The notes: a model not told the origin generated them from the letters alone. DNA of 64,000 nucleotides from Rhizobium gallicum bv. gallicum R602sp (GCF_000816845.1 NZ_CP006880.1:1488001-1552000), one strand, 5' to 3'; positions 53,944-63,684 are shown, counted from the first letter of the stretch. Numbers and translations: made by a program.

Positions 53944-53959
53944 TGGCACGCCCCTTGCA
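53944..53959 (+). promoter_or_regulatory. Sigma-54-type promoter for the narK operon
   Basis: TGGCACGCCCCTTGCA matches the TGGCACG-N4-TTGCA consensus exactly. Transcription would start near 53971, giving a leader of about 160 bases before narK. This ties the operon to nitrogen limitation through NtrC-type activators, as inferred from the promoter class. Confidence 0.85.
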
Positions 53960-53993
53960 TAGATAATCACGAGGCCGAGAGGTCGCATATTTC

Positions 53994-54013
53994 GGCGTCC
54001 AAAGACGGGCGCC
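53994..54013 (+). promoter_or_regulatory. ANTAR-type hairpin in the narK leader
   Basis: GGCGTCC pairs over seven base pairs with GGGCGCC around the hexanucleotide loop AAAGAC, with A at position 1 and G at position 4. That is the ANTAR loop rule. An upstream weaker stem (about 53972-53990) may be the partner P1 or a competing fold, since GCCGAG can also pair with TTCGGC, which overlaps this arm. Confidence 0.6.
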
Positions 54014-54019
54014 TCAGGC

Positions 54020-54083
54020 AAAGCCGCTGATCAGGATATGCCGCGCATTCGTGTGCGCGACCTGGCCAGCGGCTTTTTGTTTT
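54020..54083 (+). terminator. Intrinsic terminator in the narK leader
   Basis: AAAGCCGCTG pairs with CAGCGGCTTT and is extended by inner CAGG/CCTG and CGCGCA/TGCGCG stems. A TTGTTTT tract follows. It lies 49 bases before the narK ATG, so the whole operon depends on antitermination or read-through. Confidence 0.85.
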
Positions 54084-54131
54084 AACTCTCAACGATGGAT
54101 TGGCACGACATTGTCGGGCCCTGGAGAAGCC

Positions 54132-55403
54132 ATGCCTTTTTCTGAGAAACCCCAGTTAATGTCTGCTGGCGAGCCAGCCAGAGCATTGTGGATTTCGACG
54201 GTCGCCTTCACCGTTTGCTTCGCCGTCTGGACGATCTTTGCGATTATAGGCGTTCGTATCAAACAGGAGCTCGGCCTCAACGAGGCAGAATTCGGATTGC
54301 TGGTGGGCACCCCTGTGTTGACCGGCTCGCTCGTCCGGATCGTGCTTGGCATATGGACGAGCCGCTACGGCGGTCGTCTGGTCTACACGCTCACCATGGT
54401 GGCAGCGGCCATGGCGACTTTCCTGCTCTCCTACGCAACAAGCTACACAGAAATGCTGATCGCAGGACTGGGGATCGGCCTTGCCGGTGGTTCCTTCGCA
54501 GTTGGTGTCGCATATGTCTCGCCGTTCTTTCCGCCAGAAAAGCAGGGAACCGCGCTCGGGATATTCGGCGCCGGCAATGTCGGAGCCGCGGTTACCAAGT
54601 TCGCGGCGCCCTTCGTGCTCATCGCCTGGGGATGGCAGGCGGTTGCTGAAATCTGGGCTCTCGTTCTTGTGGCGATGGCAATCGTCTTCTGGTTTTCGAC
54701 CACCGACGACCCGGCCTTTCGCGACCGCCGCTGTCGCGGCGCCGCCTCAAAGAGCTTCCTCGAAGAATTCGCTCCGCTCAAGAACATCCAGGTCTGGCGT
54801 TTCTCGCTTTATTATTTTTTCGCCTTCGGCGGCTTTGTCGCCCTGTCTTTGTGGTTGCCGCGCTATCTGGTTGGCGTCTACGGATTCAATCTGGAAATCG
54901 CCGGCATGGTTGCTGCGGCCTATTCCGTGCCAGGCAGCATCTTTAGAGCATTCGGCGGCGTTCTATCCGACAAGAAGGGCGCAAGAAGCGTCATGTACGC
55001 GATGCTGGCCGTTTCCGCCGCCGCCACCCTCATCCTGTCTCTACCGGCTGCATCTCCATCGGGATCCGGGCCTGCGCTTGGTATTACGCCAGCAATCTTC
55101 ATCATCGTCATCTTCGTGCTCGGTTTCTTCATGAGCCTCGGCAAAGCAGCCGTCTACAAGCACATTCCGGCCTACTATCCAGAAAGCGTCGGCGCAGTCG
55201 GCGGCGTCGTCGGGATGATGGGCGGCCTTGGCGGTTTCATCCTTCCGATCGCTTTCGGCCTGCTCAAGGACGTCACCGGCCTTTGGTCCAGCTGCTTCCT
55301 GCTGCTCTTTGCGATCGTCGTGACGTCGCTCATCTGGATGCACCTGTCCGTAAAGCACCTGTCACGCCAGGGGCACGCCGTGCCTGCAGTGGCGGCAACC
55401 TAA
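54132..55403 (+). CDS. narK: NarK-type nitrate/nitrite MFS transporter
   Basis: A 423-residue major facilitator protein with 12 membrane segments. The nitrate-signature motifs are visible: FGAGNVGAAVTKFAAPF in the first half and GVVGMMGGLGGFILPIAFG in the second. It imports nitrate or exchanges it with nitrite. I chose the ATG at 54132 with GGAG upstream; the longer frame would start inside the leader terminator. It is the first gene of the assimilation operon, 17 bases before nirB. Confidence 0.92.
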   Translation: MPFSEKPQLMSAGEPARALWISTVAFTVCFAVWTIFAIIGVRIKQELGLNEAEFGLLVGTPVLTGSLVRIVLGIWTSRYGGRLVYTLTMVAAAMATFLLSYATSYTEMLIAGLGIGLAGGSFAVGVAYVSPFFPPEKQGTALGIFGAGNVGAAVTKFAAPFVLIAWGWQAVAEIWALVLVAMAIVFWFSTTDDPAFRDRRCRGAASKSFLEEFAPLKNIQVWRFSLYYFFAFGGFVALSLWLPRYLVGVYGFNLEIAGMVAAAYSVPGSIFRAFGGVLSDKKGARSVMYAMLAVSAAATLILSLPAASPSGSGPALGITPAIFIIVIFVLGFFMSLGKAAVYKHIPAYYPESVGAVGGVVGMMGGLGGFILPIAFGLLKDVTGLWSSCFLLLFAIVVTSLIWMHLSVKHLSRQGHAVPAVAAT

Positions 55404-55420
55404 TCTAAGGACTTGTAACT

Positions 55421-57871
55421 ATGACAGAAAAACTCGTTATCATCGGCAACGGCATGGCGCCCGGGCGCATGCTCGAGCACCTGTTCGAAAAGGCCCCCGG
55501 CCAATACGAGGTCACAATCTTCAACGCCGAGCCGCGCGTCAATTATGACCGCATCATGCTCTCGCCTGTTCTTTCCGGAGAAAAGGACTATGAGCAGATC
55601 ATCATTCACGGCGACGGCTGGTACATCAAGCACGGCATCACGCTCTACAAGGGCCACAAGATCGTAGCGATCGATCGGCACGCCAAGACCGTAACCTCCG
55701 ACCACGGCGTCACCGAAAGCTACGACAAGCTGGTGATCGCCACCGGCTCCGTGCCCTTCATCATTCCGGTTCCCGGCAAGGATCTACCTGGCGTCATCAC
55801 CTACCGCGACCTCGACGACGTGCAGGCAATGCTGCTTGCTGCCCAGTCACGCGAAAAGGCGATCGTCATCGGCGGCGGCCTGCTCGGTCTTGAGGCGGCA
55901 GCCGGCCTTGCCCAGCGTGGCATGGACGTGACCGTGCTGCATGTCATGCCGACGCTGATGGAGCGTCAGCTCGATCCTGCGGCCGGCTATCTGCTGCAAA
56001 GGGCAGTCGAGGAGCGCGGCATCAAGGTCATCACCAAGGCCAATACCAAGGCAATCATCGGTGATGGCAAGGTCGAGGGCATTGAGCTCGACGACGGACG
56101 GATCATTCCGGCAACGCTCGTCGTCATGGCCGTCGGCATCCGTCCGAATGTCGGCCTGGCGAAAGAGGCTGGCATCGCGGTCAATCGCGGCATCGTCGTC
56201 GATAACGGCATGCAGACCTCCGACGGCAGCATCATGGCGCTCGGCGAATGCGCAGAAGTCGGTGGGCAGGTCTACGGCCTCGTCGCTCCGCTCTACGAAA
56301 TGGCCCGCGTTGCCGCCGCCCACCTGTGCGGCGACACCTCGGCCGCCTTCGTTCACTCCGATACCCCGACCAAGCTCAAGGTCACCGGCATCGAGCTCTA
56401 CTCGCTTGGCGATTTCGCCGACGGCGACGACCGCGAGGAGATCGTCCTTCGCGACGCTTCGGCTGGTGTCTACAAGCGCCTGGTGCTGAAGGATAACAAG
56501 ATCATCGGAACTGTGCTCTACGGCGAAACCGCAGACGGCGCCTGGTTCAACGATCTCAAGAAGAAGCAGACTGATATCTCCGAGATGCGCGAGACGCTGA
56601 TCTTCGGACAGGCCTACCAGGGAGGGTCCCCGCTGGACCCTATGGCGGCCGTTGCAGCCTTGCCGGATGACGCGGAAATCTGTGGCTGCAACGGCGTATG
56701 TAAGGGCAAAATCACCTCGACGATCACGGCCAAGGGGCTGGCCTCGCTGGACGACGTGCGCGCCCACACAAAGGCGTCGGCGTCCTGCGGCTCCTGTACC
56801 GGCCTCGTTGAGCAATTGATGGCGCTGACGCTCGGCGATAGCTATAACCCTACCGCCGTGCAGCCGATGTGCACCTGCACCGAACTTGGCCATGACGACG
56901 TCCGGCGCCTGATCAAGGCCAAGGGGCTGAAGAGCATTCCTGCCATCATGCAGGAGCTGGAGTGGAAGACATCCTGCGGTTGCGCCAAGTGCCGTCCAGC
57001 GCTCAACTACTACCTCGTTTGCGACTGGCCGGACGAATATGCCGACGATTATCAGTCGCGCTTCATCAACGAGCGCGTCCACGCCAACATCCAGAAGGAC
57101 GGCACCTATTCGGTGGTGCCGCGCATGTGGGGGGGTGTCACCAGCTCCAAGGAGCTGCGGGCCATCGCCGACGTGGTCGATAAGTTCGAAATCCCGATGG
57201 TGAAGGTCACCGGCGGCCAGCGCATCGACCTGCTCGGCGTCGAGAAAGAGGACCTTCCGGCCGTCTGGGCCGATCTCGGCAAGGCAGGCTTCGTCTCCGG
57301 TCAGGCCTATGCCAAGGGCCTGCGCACGGTAAAGACCTGTGTCGGCTCCGACTGGTGCCGCTTCGGCACGCAAGATTCAACCGGGCTCGGCATCCGCATT
57401 GAAAAGTTCATGTGGGGCTCTTGGACGCCGGCAAAGCTCAAGATGGCAGTCTCCGGATGTCCGCGCAACTGCGCGGAGGCGACCTGCAAGGATGTCGGCG
57501 TCATCTGCGTGGATTCCGGCTACGAAATTCATTTCGCCGGTGCGGCAGGTCTCGACATCAAGGGCACCGAGATCCTCGGTCTCGTCAAGACCGAGGACGA
57601 AGCGTTGGAGCATATCGTTGCACTGACGCAGATGTACCGCGAGCAGGCACGTTATCTCGAGCGCATTTACAAGTGGGCCAAGCGCATCGGCCTCGACGAG
57701 ATCCGTCGCCAGATCATGGGCGATGCCGAAAAGCGCAAGGCCTATTTCGACCGCTTCGTGTTCAGTCAGAAATTCGCCCAGGTCGATCCCTGGTCGGAGC
57801 GTGTTTCCGGCAAGGATAAGCATGAGTTCAAGCCGATGGCGACCATCGGCTATCCGCAGGCTGCAGAGTAA
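55421..57871 (+). CDS. nirB: NirB assimilatory nitrite reductase large subunit
   Basis: An 816-residue nitrite reductase. Residues about 1-400 are a pyridine nucleotide-disulfide type FAD/NAD(P)H module (IIGNGMAPGRMLEHL at the start). Two BFD-like [2Fe-2S] segments follow at about 420-530, with CGCNGVCKG, CGSCTG and later Cys pairs. The siroheme/[4Fe-4S] part is at about 560-780, with CVGSDWCRFG near 640 and CPRNCAEATC near 680. It reduces nitrite to ammonium in the cytoplasm with NAD(P)H. Confidence 0.96.
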   Translation: MTEKLVIIGNGMAPGRMLEHLFEKAPGQYEVTIFNAEPRVNYDRIMLSPVLSGEKDYEQIIIHGDGWYIKHGITLYKGHKIVAIDRHAKTVTSDHGVTESYDKLVIATGSVPFIIPVPGKDLPGVITYRDLDDVQAMLLAAQSREKAIVIGGGLLGLEAAAGLAQRGMDVTVLHVMPTLMERQLDPAAGYLLQRAVEERGIKVITKANTKAIIGDGKVEGIELDDGRIIPATLVVMAVGIRPNVGLAKEAGIAVNRGIVVDNGMQTSDGSIMALGECAEVGGQVYGLVAPLYEMARVAAAHLCGDTSAAFVHSDTPTKLKVTGIELYSLGDFADGDDREEIVLRDASAGVYKRLVLKDNKIIGTVLYGETADGAWFNDLKKKQTDISEMRETLIFGQAYQGGSPLDPMAAVAALPDDAEICGCNGVCKGKITSTITAKGLASLDDVRAHTKASASCGSCTGLVEQLMALTLGDSYNPTAVQPMCTCTELGHDDVRRLIKAKGLKSIPAIMQELEWKTSCGCAKCRPALNYYLVCDWPDEYADDYQSRFINERVHANIQKDGTYSVVPRMWGGVTSSKELRAIADVVDKFEIPMVKVTGGQRIDLLGVEKEDLPAVWADLGKAGFVSGQAYAKGLRTVKTCVGSDWCRFGTQDSTGLGIRIEKFMWGSWTPAKLKMAVSGCPRNCAEATCKDVGVICVDSGYEIHFAGAAGLDIKGTEILGLVKTEDEALEHIVALTQMYREQARYLERIYKWAKRIGLDEIRRQIMGDAEKRKAYFDRFVFSQKFAQVDPWSERVSGKDKHEFKPMATIGYPQAAE

Positions 57872-57881
57872 GGAGATCAAC

Positions 57882-58211
57882 ATGAACTGGATTGCGATCG
57901 GTGATATCTCCGAGATCCCGCTGCGCGGTGCGCGCTGCGTGAAGACGCCGCAGGGCAAGATCGCCGTCTTCCGGACGGCTGAAAACGAAGTCTTCGCCAT
58001 AGAAGATCACTGCCCCCACAAGGGCGGCCCCCTCAGCCAGGGAATCGTGCATGCCAAGGCGGTCACCTGCCCCCTGCACAACTGGGTCATCTCGCTCGAA
58101 ACCGGCAAGGCGCTTGGCGCCGATGAGGGCGCGGTGCGGACCATTCCGGTCCGCAACCAGGACGGCGCCCTCTTCATTGCCCTCGAAAGCTTGATGATGG
58201 CGGCGGAATAG
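57882..58211 (+). CDS. nirD: NirD nitrite reductase small subunit (Rieske-type)
   Basis: A 109-residue NirD. It has both halves of a Rieske motif, CPHKGG and CPLHNW, so it may hold a [2Fe-2S] cluster, unlike enterobacterial NirD in which these ligands are lost. I chose the ATG at 57882, preceded by AAGGAGATC, a strong ribosome site. It lies 10 bases after nirB and abuts nasA. Confidence 0.93.
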   Translation: MNWIAIGDISEIPLRGARCVKTPQGKIAVFRTAENEVFAIEDHCPHKGGPLSQGIVHAKAVTCPLHNWVISLETGKALGADEGAVRTIPVRNQDGALFIALESLMMAAE

Positions 58212-60869
58212 ATGGCAGAAGAGATCAAGACGACCTGTCCCTACTGCGGCGTCGGCTGCGGGGTGATCGCCAAGATCGCAGATGACGGCAATGTGTCCGT
58301 CATGGGCGACCCGGACCATCCGGCCAATTTCGGGCGGCTGTGCTCGAAGGGTTCGGCGCTCGCCGAAACGATCGATCTCGACGGACGCCTATTGCATCCG
58401 GAGATCGCGGGACGGCGGGCCGGATGGGATGAGGCTCTTGATCTCGTGGCGCAGCGCTTTTTGGATGCCATTGCCGAGCACGGGCCTGACTCCGTCGCTT
58501 TTTATGTCTCCGGCCAGCTGCTGACCGAGGACTATTACGTCGCCAACAAGCTGATGAAGGGTTTCATCGGCTCGGCCAACATTGACACCAACTCGCGCCT
58601 TTGCATGTCATCTTCCGTCGCCGGCCACCGCCGCGCCTTCGGCGCCGATACGGTACCCGGGACCTATGAGGATCTCGAACTGGCCGATCTGGTCATCCTT
58701 ACCGGGTCCAACCTTGCCTGGTGCCATCCGGTCATCTATCAGCGGCTGGCGGCCGCCAAGGCGGCGCGTCCCGGCATGAAGGTCGTCGTCATCGATCCGC
58801 GCCGGACGATGACTGCCGACATCGCAGATCTGCACCTAGCGATCCGGCCAGACAGCGATGTCGCTCTTTTCCTCGGCCTCTTCGAGCACCTGATCGCAAA
58901 CAATGCCATCGACCAGAATTATGTCGCCGAACACACGAACGGCTTTGCCGAGGCTTTTGCATCCGCCTCTGGGGTCTCCTTCAACGAGGTACTGGAACTG
59001 ACCGGCTTACCGGCAATGCAGCTTCGCGAGTTCTATCGCCTCTTCGCGGCGACCGAGAAGGCCGTCACCTGCTACAGCCAGGGCGTCAACCAATCCTCGT
59101 CCGGGACTGACAAGGTCAACGCCATCATCAATTGTCACCTCGCCACCGGACGCATCGGCAAGCCGGGCATGGGTCCCTTCTCGCTCACGGGCCAGCCGAA
59201 CGCGATGGGCGGCCGTGAGGTTGGCGGCTTGGCAAACATGCTTGCCGCCCACATGGCGATTGAGAGCGCACAAGACCGCGATCGCGTGCAACGCTTCTGG
59301 CAGTCACCGGCGATTGCCGAAAGGCCGGGTCTGAAGGCCGTCGACATGTTCAAGGCAGTCGGCGACGGCCGCATCAAGGCGCTCTGGATCATGGCGACGA
59401 ACCCGGTGGTCTCGCTGCCGGATGCCGATGCCGTTAAGGCCGCGATCAGGGCCTGCCCTTTCGTCGTCGTCTCGGATATCCTCAAGACGACCGACACCGC
59501 CCCCCATGCCCACCTATTGCTGCCTTCCCTTGGCTGGGGAGAAAAGAGCGGTACAGTCACCAATTCCGAACGCCGCATTTCGCGCCAGCGTTCCTTCATC
59601 GACGCCCCCGGCGATGCGCGCGCGGATTGGTGGCAATTGGCCGAGGTCGCACGCCGCATGGGTTTTGCCGACGCGTTCGCCTTTGCCTCTCCGTCAGACA
59701 TTTTCAATGAGCACGCAGCGCTTTCCGCCTTCGAAAACCGTGGCAACCGCGATTTCGACATCGGCGCCTATGCCCGCATCGACAAGGCTGCCTACGACGC
59801 GATGACACCCTTTCAGTGGCCACAGCCCGTCGGCGACGATAGGACTGTGACCCGTTTCTTTGCGAAGGGCAGCTTTTTTCATCCCGATCGCAAGGCACGC
59901 TTCGTGCCGGTTGAGCCGCCCGCATCCGACCGCACCAGCGCCGACTATCCCTTCACGCTTAACACGGGACGTATCCGCGATCAGTGGCACACGATGACAC
60001 GCACTGGCAAAAGTGCGCGCCTTTCCGCCCATATCGCCGAACCCTTTGCTGAACTACACCCCCGAGATGCGATGGAAATCGGTGTCGGTAATGCCGGTCT
60101 GGTCGAAATTGAAAGTCCGCAGGGAAAGGCCGTCGTGCGCGCGCTGATCACCGAACGCCAGGCCCGCGGCAGCATTTTCGTACCCATGCACTGGAACGAT
60201 CAATTTGCCGCCAAGGCTCGCATCGACGCAGTGGTTGCCCCGCTCACCGATCCATTCTCCGGCCAGCCTGCCTCCAAGAACGTCGCAGTCGCCGCCCGGC
60301 CATTGAAGGCAGCCCGCTACGGCTTTGCAGTCTCGGCGAGCAAACCGCAAAGCCTTGCCGCCGCCTATTGGGCCCTGGCGAAAGCAGATGGCGGCTGGCG
60401 ACTGGAACTCGCCTTCGACCACGCGGTCGAAGACTGGTGCGGCTGGTGCCGCAGCACTTTTGGTATTCCTGCTGAGATCGAGCCGCTCGGCTACGCGGAT
60501 CGGCAATCTGGCGATCTGCGGCTCGCCTTCTTCAACGGCACGCGCCTGCTTGCTGCGCTGTTCCTGGCCCGCGAACCGGTCGCCGTCGCTCGCAGCTGGG
60601 CGATCTCACAGCTTGCCGCCGACCATGGCGACTTGCGCAAGCGCTTTGCTCTTGTCGCCGGCCGACCGGGCGCCGACAAGCCGGACCCAGGTGCGACGGT
60701 CTGTTCCTGCTTCGCCGTCGGCGTCAATCAGATCGTAGCGGCGGTCCGCGGCGGCTGCCGCAGCGTCGAGGCAGTCGGTAAAGAGCTCAACGCCGGCACC
60801 AACTGCGGCTCGTGCCGCGCCGAAATCAAGGGGATCATCGATGGATGTCTTGCAGCAGCCGCGGAATGA
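58212..60869 (+). CDS. nasA: NasA assimilatory nitrate reductase, molybdopterin catalytic subunit
   Basis: An 885-residue molybdopterin enzyme. The N-terminal [4Fe-4S] ligands read CPYCGVGCGV with a later RLCSKG. The central molybdopterin parts include GQPNAMGGREVGGLANML. The C-terminal domain is a BFD-like [2Fe-2S] unit with CSCF and NCGSC. It reduces nitrate to nitrite in the cytoplasm. The extra C-terminal cluster likely takes electrons directly. Start abuts the nirD stop. Confidence 0.95.
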   Translation: MAEEIKTTCPYCGVGCGVIAKIADDGNVSVMGDPDHPANFGRLCSKGSALAETIDLDGRLLHPEIAGRRAGWDEALDLVAQRFLDAIAEHGPDSVAFYVSGQLLTEDYYVANKLMKGFIGSANIDTNSRLCMSSSVAGHRRAFGADTVPGTYEDLELADLVILTGSNLAWCHPVIYQRLAAAKAARPGMKVVVIDPRRTMTADIADLHLAIRPDSDVALFLGLFEHLIANNAIDQNYVAEHTNGFAEAFASASGVSFNEVLELTGLPAMQLREFYRLFAATEKAVTCYSQGVNQSSSGTDKVNAIINCHLATGRIGKPGMGPFSLTGQPNAMGGREVGGLANMLAAHMAIESAQDRDRVQRFWQSPAIAERPGLKAVDMFKAVGDGRIKALWIMATNPVVSLPDADAVKAAIRACPFVVVSDILKTTDTAPHAHLLLPSLGWGEKSGTVTNSERRISRQRSFIDAPGDARADWWQLAEVARRMGFADAFAFASPSDIFNEHAALSAFENRGNRDFDIGAYARIDKAAYDAMTPFQWPQPVGDDRTVTRFFAKGSFFHPDRKARFVPVEPPASDRTSADYPFTLNTGRIRDQWHTMTRTGKSARLSAHIAEPFAELHPRDAMEIGVGNAGLVEIESPQGKAVVRALITERQARGSIFVPMHWNDQFAAKARIDAVVAPLTDPFSGQPASKNVAVAARPLKAARYGFAVSASKPQSLAAAYWALAKADGGWRLELAFDHAVEDWCGWCRSTFGIPAEIEPLGYADRQSGDLRLAFFNGTRLLAALFLAREPVAVARSWAISQLAADHGDLRKRFALVAGRPGADKPDPGATVCSCFAVGVNQIVAAVRGGCRSVEAVGKELNAGTNCGSCRAEIKGIIDGCLAAAAE

Positions 60870-62307
60870 CAATCCCGCCCGCATGGAGCCGCTTGCAAAG
60901 CTGCCCGTCTTCTGGGCGCTTGAAGGCAAGCGGTGCGTAGTGGCCGGCGGCTCCGACGCCTGCGCCTGGAAGGCGGAACTTCTTGCCGCCTGCGGCGCTC
61001 ATGTCGAAATCTACGCCGAAACGCTGAGCGGCAGCTTCAAGGCGCTTCTCGCCCGCAATCTCGAGCACGCTGCGGCCAGACTGATCCATCATCCGGGGCA
61101 CTGGCAAATGGACGATCTTGCCGGCGCTGCCATTGCAATTGCCGACTGCAACGACGAGATTGAAGCCAGGCGCTTCTTCGATGCGGCATGCGCGAGGGGC
61201 GTTCCGGTCAATGTCATCGACAAGCCGGATTTCTGCCAGTTCCAGTTCGGATCGATCGTCAACCGCTCCCCCGTCGTTGTCGCAATCTCGACGGATGGCG
61301 CAGCACCCATTCTTGCCCAGACCATCCGCCGCAAGATCGAGACCTTGCTCCCGCGCACGCTGAAATCCTGGGCTGGACTTGCCCAGTCGATACGCGGCAG
61401 GGTCAACGGCCTCCTTGAAACCGCTTCCGCGCGGCGACTTTTCTGGGAAAAATTCGCCGACATGGCCTTCGACAGCTCTGCTGTCAACCAGACCGAGGCG
61501 CAGCTTTTACTTGCTGCTCGAGGCTTGAAATCCACAACAAGCACAACCGGACGCGTCACGCTCGTCGGCGCAGGCCCTGGCGATGCCGAGCTTCTGACGC
61601 TGAAGGCGGTTCGCGCGCTGCAGGCCGCCGACGTTATCCTTTTCGATGATCTCGTTTCCGCCGAAGTGCTGGAACTCGCGCGCCGCGAGGCCAAGCGCAT
61701 GCTGGTCGGCAAACGCGGCGGCCGCACCAGCTGCCGCCAGGAAGACATCAACGCGATGATGGTAAAACTCGCAAAGGCGGGCAAGCGCGTCGTCCGCCTC
61801 AAGGCCGGCGATCCCATGATCTTCGGCCGCGCCGGCGAAGAGATCGCTCATCTTGATTGCGAGAACATTCCGGTCGACGTCATTCCCGGCATCACGGCAG
61901 CAAGCGCTATGGCCTCACGCCTCGGCATCTCCCTCACCCATCGCGAGCATGCCCAGTCTGTACGCTTCATCACTGGCCATTCCCGCCATGGCGGATTGCC
62001 GATGGATGTCGATTGGACCACCGCTGCCGATCCGCATACGACCACCGTCTTTTATATGGGCGGGAGAACCGCGCCGCTCATTGCCGACCGGCTGATCGCC
62101 GAAGGCCTGTCGCCCGAAACGCCAGCCGTCATCATGAGCGATGTGAGCCGCACGACGCAGCGACAGTGGCACGGGAACCTTGCAGGCCTTGCCGAAGGCA
62201 TCAGCGAGATCGGCACCGAAAACCCCGTCCTGATCGCAGTCGGTGACGTTTTGGCCGCCCGGCAACACGCCGTGCACACAGCGCCTTTGTCCGCCGCTGC
62301 GTCCTGA
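60841..62307 (+). CDS. cysG: CysG siroheme synthase
   Basis: A 488-residue fusion of a precorrin-2 dehydrogenase/ferrochelatase part (about 15-220) and a uroporphyrinogen-III C-methyltransferase part (about 230-480), which includes VTLVGAGPGDAELLTLKA and the later GDPMIFGRAGEE motif. It makes siroheme, the cofactor of NirB, which explains its place in the operon. The ATG at 60841 overlaps nasA by 29 bases; ATG at 60883 is an alternative start. Confidence 0.93.
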   Translation: MDVLQQPRNDNPARMEPLAKLPVFWALEGKRCVVAGGSDACAWKAELLAACGAHVEIYAETLSGSFKALLARNLEHAAARLIHHPGHWQMDDLAGAAIAIADCNDEIEARRFFDAACARGVPVNVIDKPDFCQFQFGSIVNRSPVVVAISTDGAAPILAQTIRRKIETLLPRTLKSWAGLAQSIRGRVNGLLETASARRLFWEKFADMAFDSSAVNQTEAQLLLAARGLKSTTSTTGRVTLVGAGPGDAELLTLKAVRALQAADVILFDDLVSAEVLELARREAKRMLVGKRGGRTSCRQEDINAMMVKLAKAGKRVVRLKAGDPMIFGRAGEEIAHLDCENIPVDVIPGITAASAMASRLGISLTHREHAQSVRFITGHSRHGGLPMDVDWTTAADPHTTTVFYMGGRTAPLIADRLIAEGLSPETPAVIMSDVSRTTQRQWHGNLAGLAEGISEIGTENPVLIAVGDVLAARQHAVHTAPLSAAAS

Positions 62308-62555
62308 TAGGTGATTTTCAATTACCGCGACCGCAAAGATCTGTTCTTACGCATAAAGGAGAGCGAGATTCCGCGTTGGGTTTCCTTCGAAATAATCTCG
62401 CAAAATGGTTTATAAATAAGCGGTTCGGCAGACTTCTGAAACAAATGGTTCAAGGTGAAGTCGCAACTGCTGCAGGATCGTCATTGACCCATTTGGTTGC
62501 AAATTTTCTCGGCGACTTTGCTCATAACGGCAAGGAGCATCAGCGTTGCCCAGAA

Positions 62556-63590
62556 CTAAATTAAGCTCTTCCTGTTGACCAACGAGGGCATCAGCAGAAG
62601 ATGCTCTGGATCGCTGCGACCCTCGATCCTGGACAAAAGGGTTCGCGTCGCTGCTTCACCGAGCTCCCTGCCCGACTGGTCGATGCTTGCCAGATTGACC
62701 AGGCTGAGAGCTGCGGTCGTCGAATTGTCATAGCCCACGACCGCCAGGTCTTCGGGTATCCGCACGCCCATTTCCGCGGCTGCGCTCAAAAGCGTAATCG
62801 CATCAAGATCGCTCCAGCAGAAGACGCCACGAGGCCGATCACTTCGCGCCAGGAACACCCGCATTGCCTCCTCGCGCTTAGGGGAATGGACAGGAATGTG
62901 GCTGATCGGTGCTGAGGAGCCCAGTCCGGCACGCAGCATGGCGCGCCGATATCCGATTTCACGCTGGCGCACGACGGAGACCTTGTGACCTTCGCGGGCT
63001 CCCAGGCTGAGCATTTCGATGTCGCGATAACCACACTTCAGCAATGCCTCTACCGCTATCTCTGCCCCTCGCTGGTCATCGGTGTTGACCGTGTCGAAGG
63101 TCTTTGCTTTCGGATCATGATAACCGACCGCCACGATCGGAACTTGTGCCGCAAATTCTGCAATGATCTCGGTAGGAAGGCGCGGAGCGACGAGGATGAG
63201 CCCATCCATCTTATAGTCGATCATAGATTCGATGAGAGAGGTCTCCAGTTGCATGCGGCCCTCGCCGACGCCGATCATTGCCTGGTAGTGCGACGGCGCC
63301 AGAACGCCGTTCACGCCGTCGATGACTTCGGGCAGGAAGGGATTGCGTATATCGACAAGGAGCAGCCCGATCGTGAACGTACGACCGCGCAGGCCGCGTG
63401 CGGTCCTTGACGGTCGATAACCCAGTTCTTCAATCGACCCGGTCACCTTGGCGCGAAGGTTCTCGCTCACACCATATGCATTTCGCATGACCTTCGAAAC
63501 CGCCGCGACAGATACGCCTGCATGCGCAGCAACCGTCCGTATCGTCACACGATCGCGCTTTGCAGGCTTCGACTTCTCTTTGATTGGCAT
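62556..63590 (-). CDS. LacI-family transcriptional regulator
   Basis: A 344-residue regulator with a LacI HTH at about residues 15-60 (TIRTVAAHAGVSVAAVSKVMRN) and a periplasmic-binding-protein-like ligand domain. It is divergent from an alpha-L-rhamnosidase gene, so it probably regulates sugar catabolism there. I chose the ATG at 63590 with GAGG upstream; the frame extends to 63656 without a ribosome site. Candidate operators lie between the genes. Confidence 0.92.
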   Translation of the reverse strand: MPIKEKSKPAKRDRVTIRTVAAHAGVSVAAVSKVMRNAYGVSENLRAKVTGSIEELGYRPSRTARGLRGRTFTIGLLLVDIRNPFLPEVIDGVNGVLAPSHYQAMIGVGEGRMQLETSLIESMIDYKMDGLILVAPRLPTEIIAEFAAQVPIVAVGYHDPKAKTFDTVNTDDQRGAEIAVEALLKCGYRDIEMLSLGAREGHKVSVVRQREIGYRRAMLRAGLGSSAPISHIPVHSPKREEAMRVFLARSDRPRGVFCWSDLDAITLLSAAAEMGVRIPEDLAVVGYDNSTTAALSLVNLASIDQSGRELGEAATRTLLSRIEGRSDPEHLLLMPSLVNRKSLI

Positions 63591-63684
63591 GAAATCCTCA
63601 GATTCGATCTGCAGGCCCTTAAGGCTCACCAAATCACCATGGCAGACCGGTTGCAAAATATCTATTGCACTTCTGAAAAAAATG

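Larger units (their letters stand above)
53818..54131 (+). promoter_or_regulatory. narK-nirBD-nasA-cysG promoter and leader region
   Basis: This interval carries a sigma-54-type promoter (53944-53959), a hairpin with an ANTAR-like loop (53994-54013) and a large terminator (54020-54083), then narK. The stretch before the promoter, about 53820-53940, could hold enhancer sites but none is clear by eye. Confidence 0.75.

Noticed and set aside
55847..57373. Long minus-strand frame opposite nirB
   Set aside because: It is a shadow of nirB, whose cofactor motifs are unmistakable.
62376..62564. A 62-codon plus-strand frame after cysG starting with TTG
   Set aside because: No ribosome site at a proper distance and no recognised family; I could not support it as a gene.
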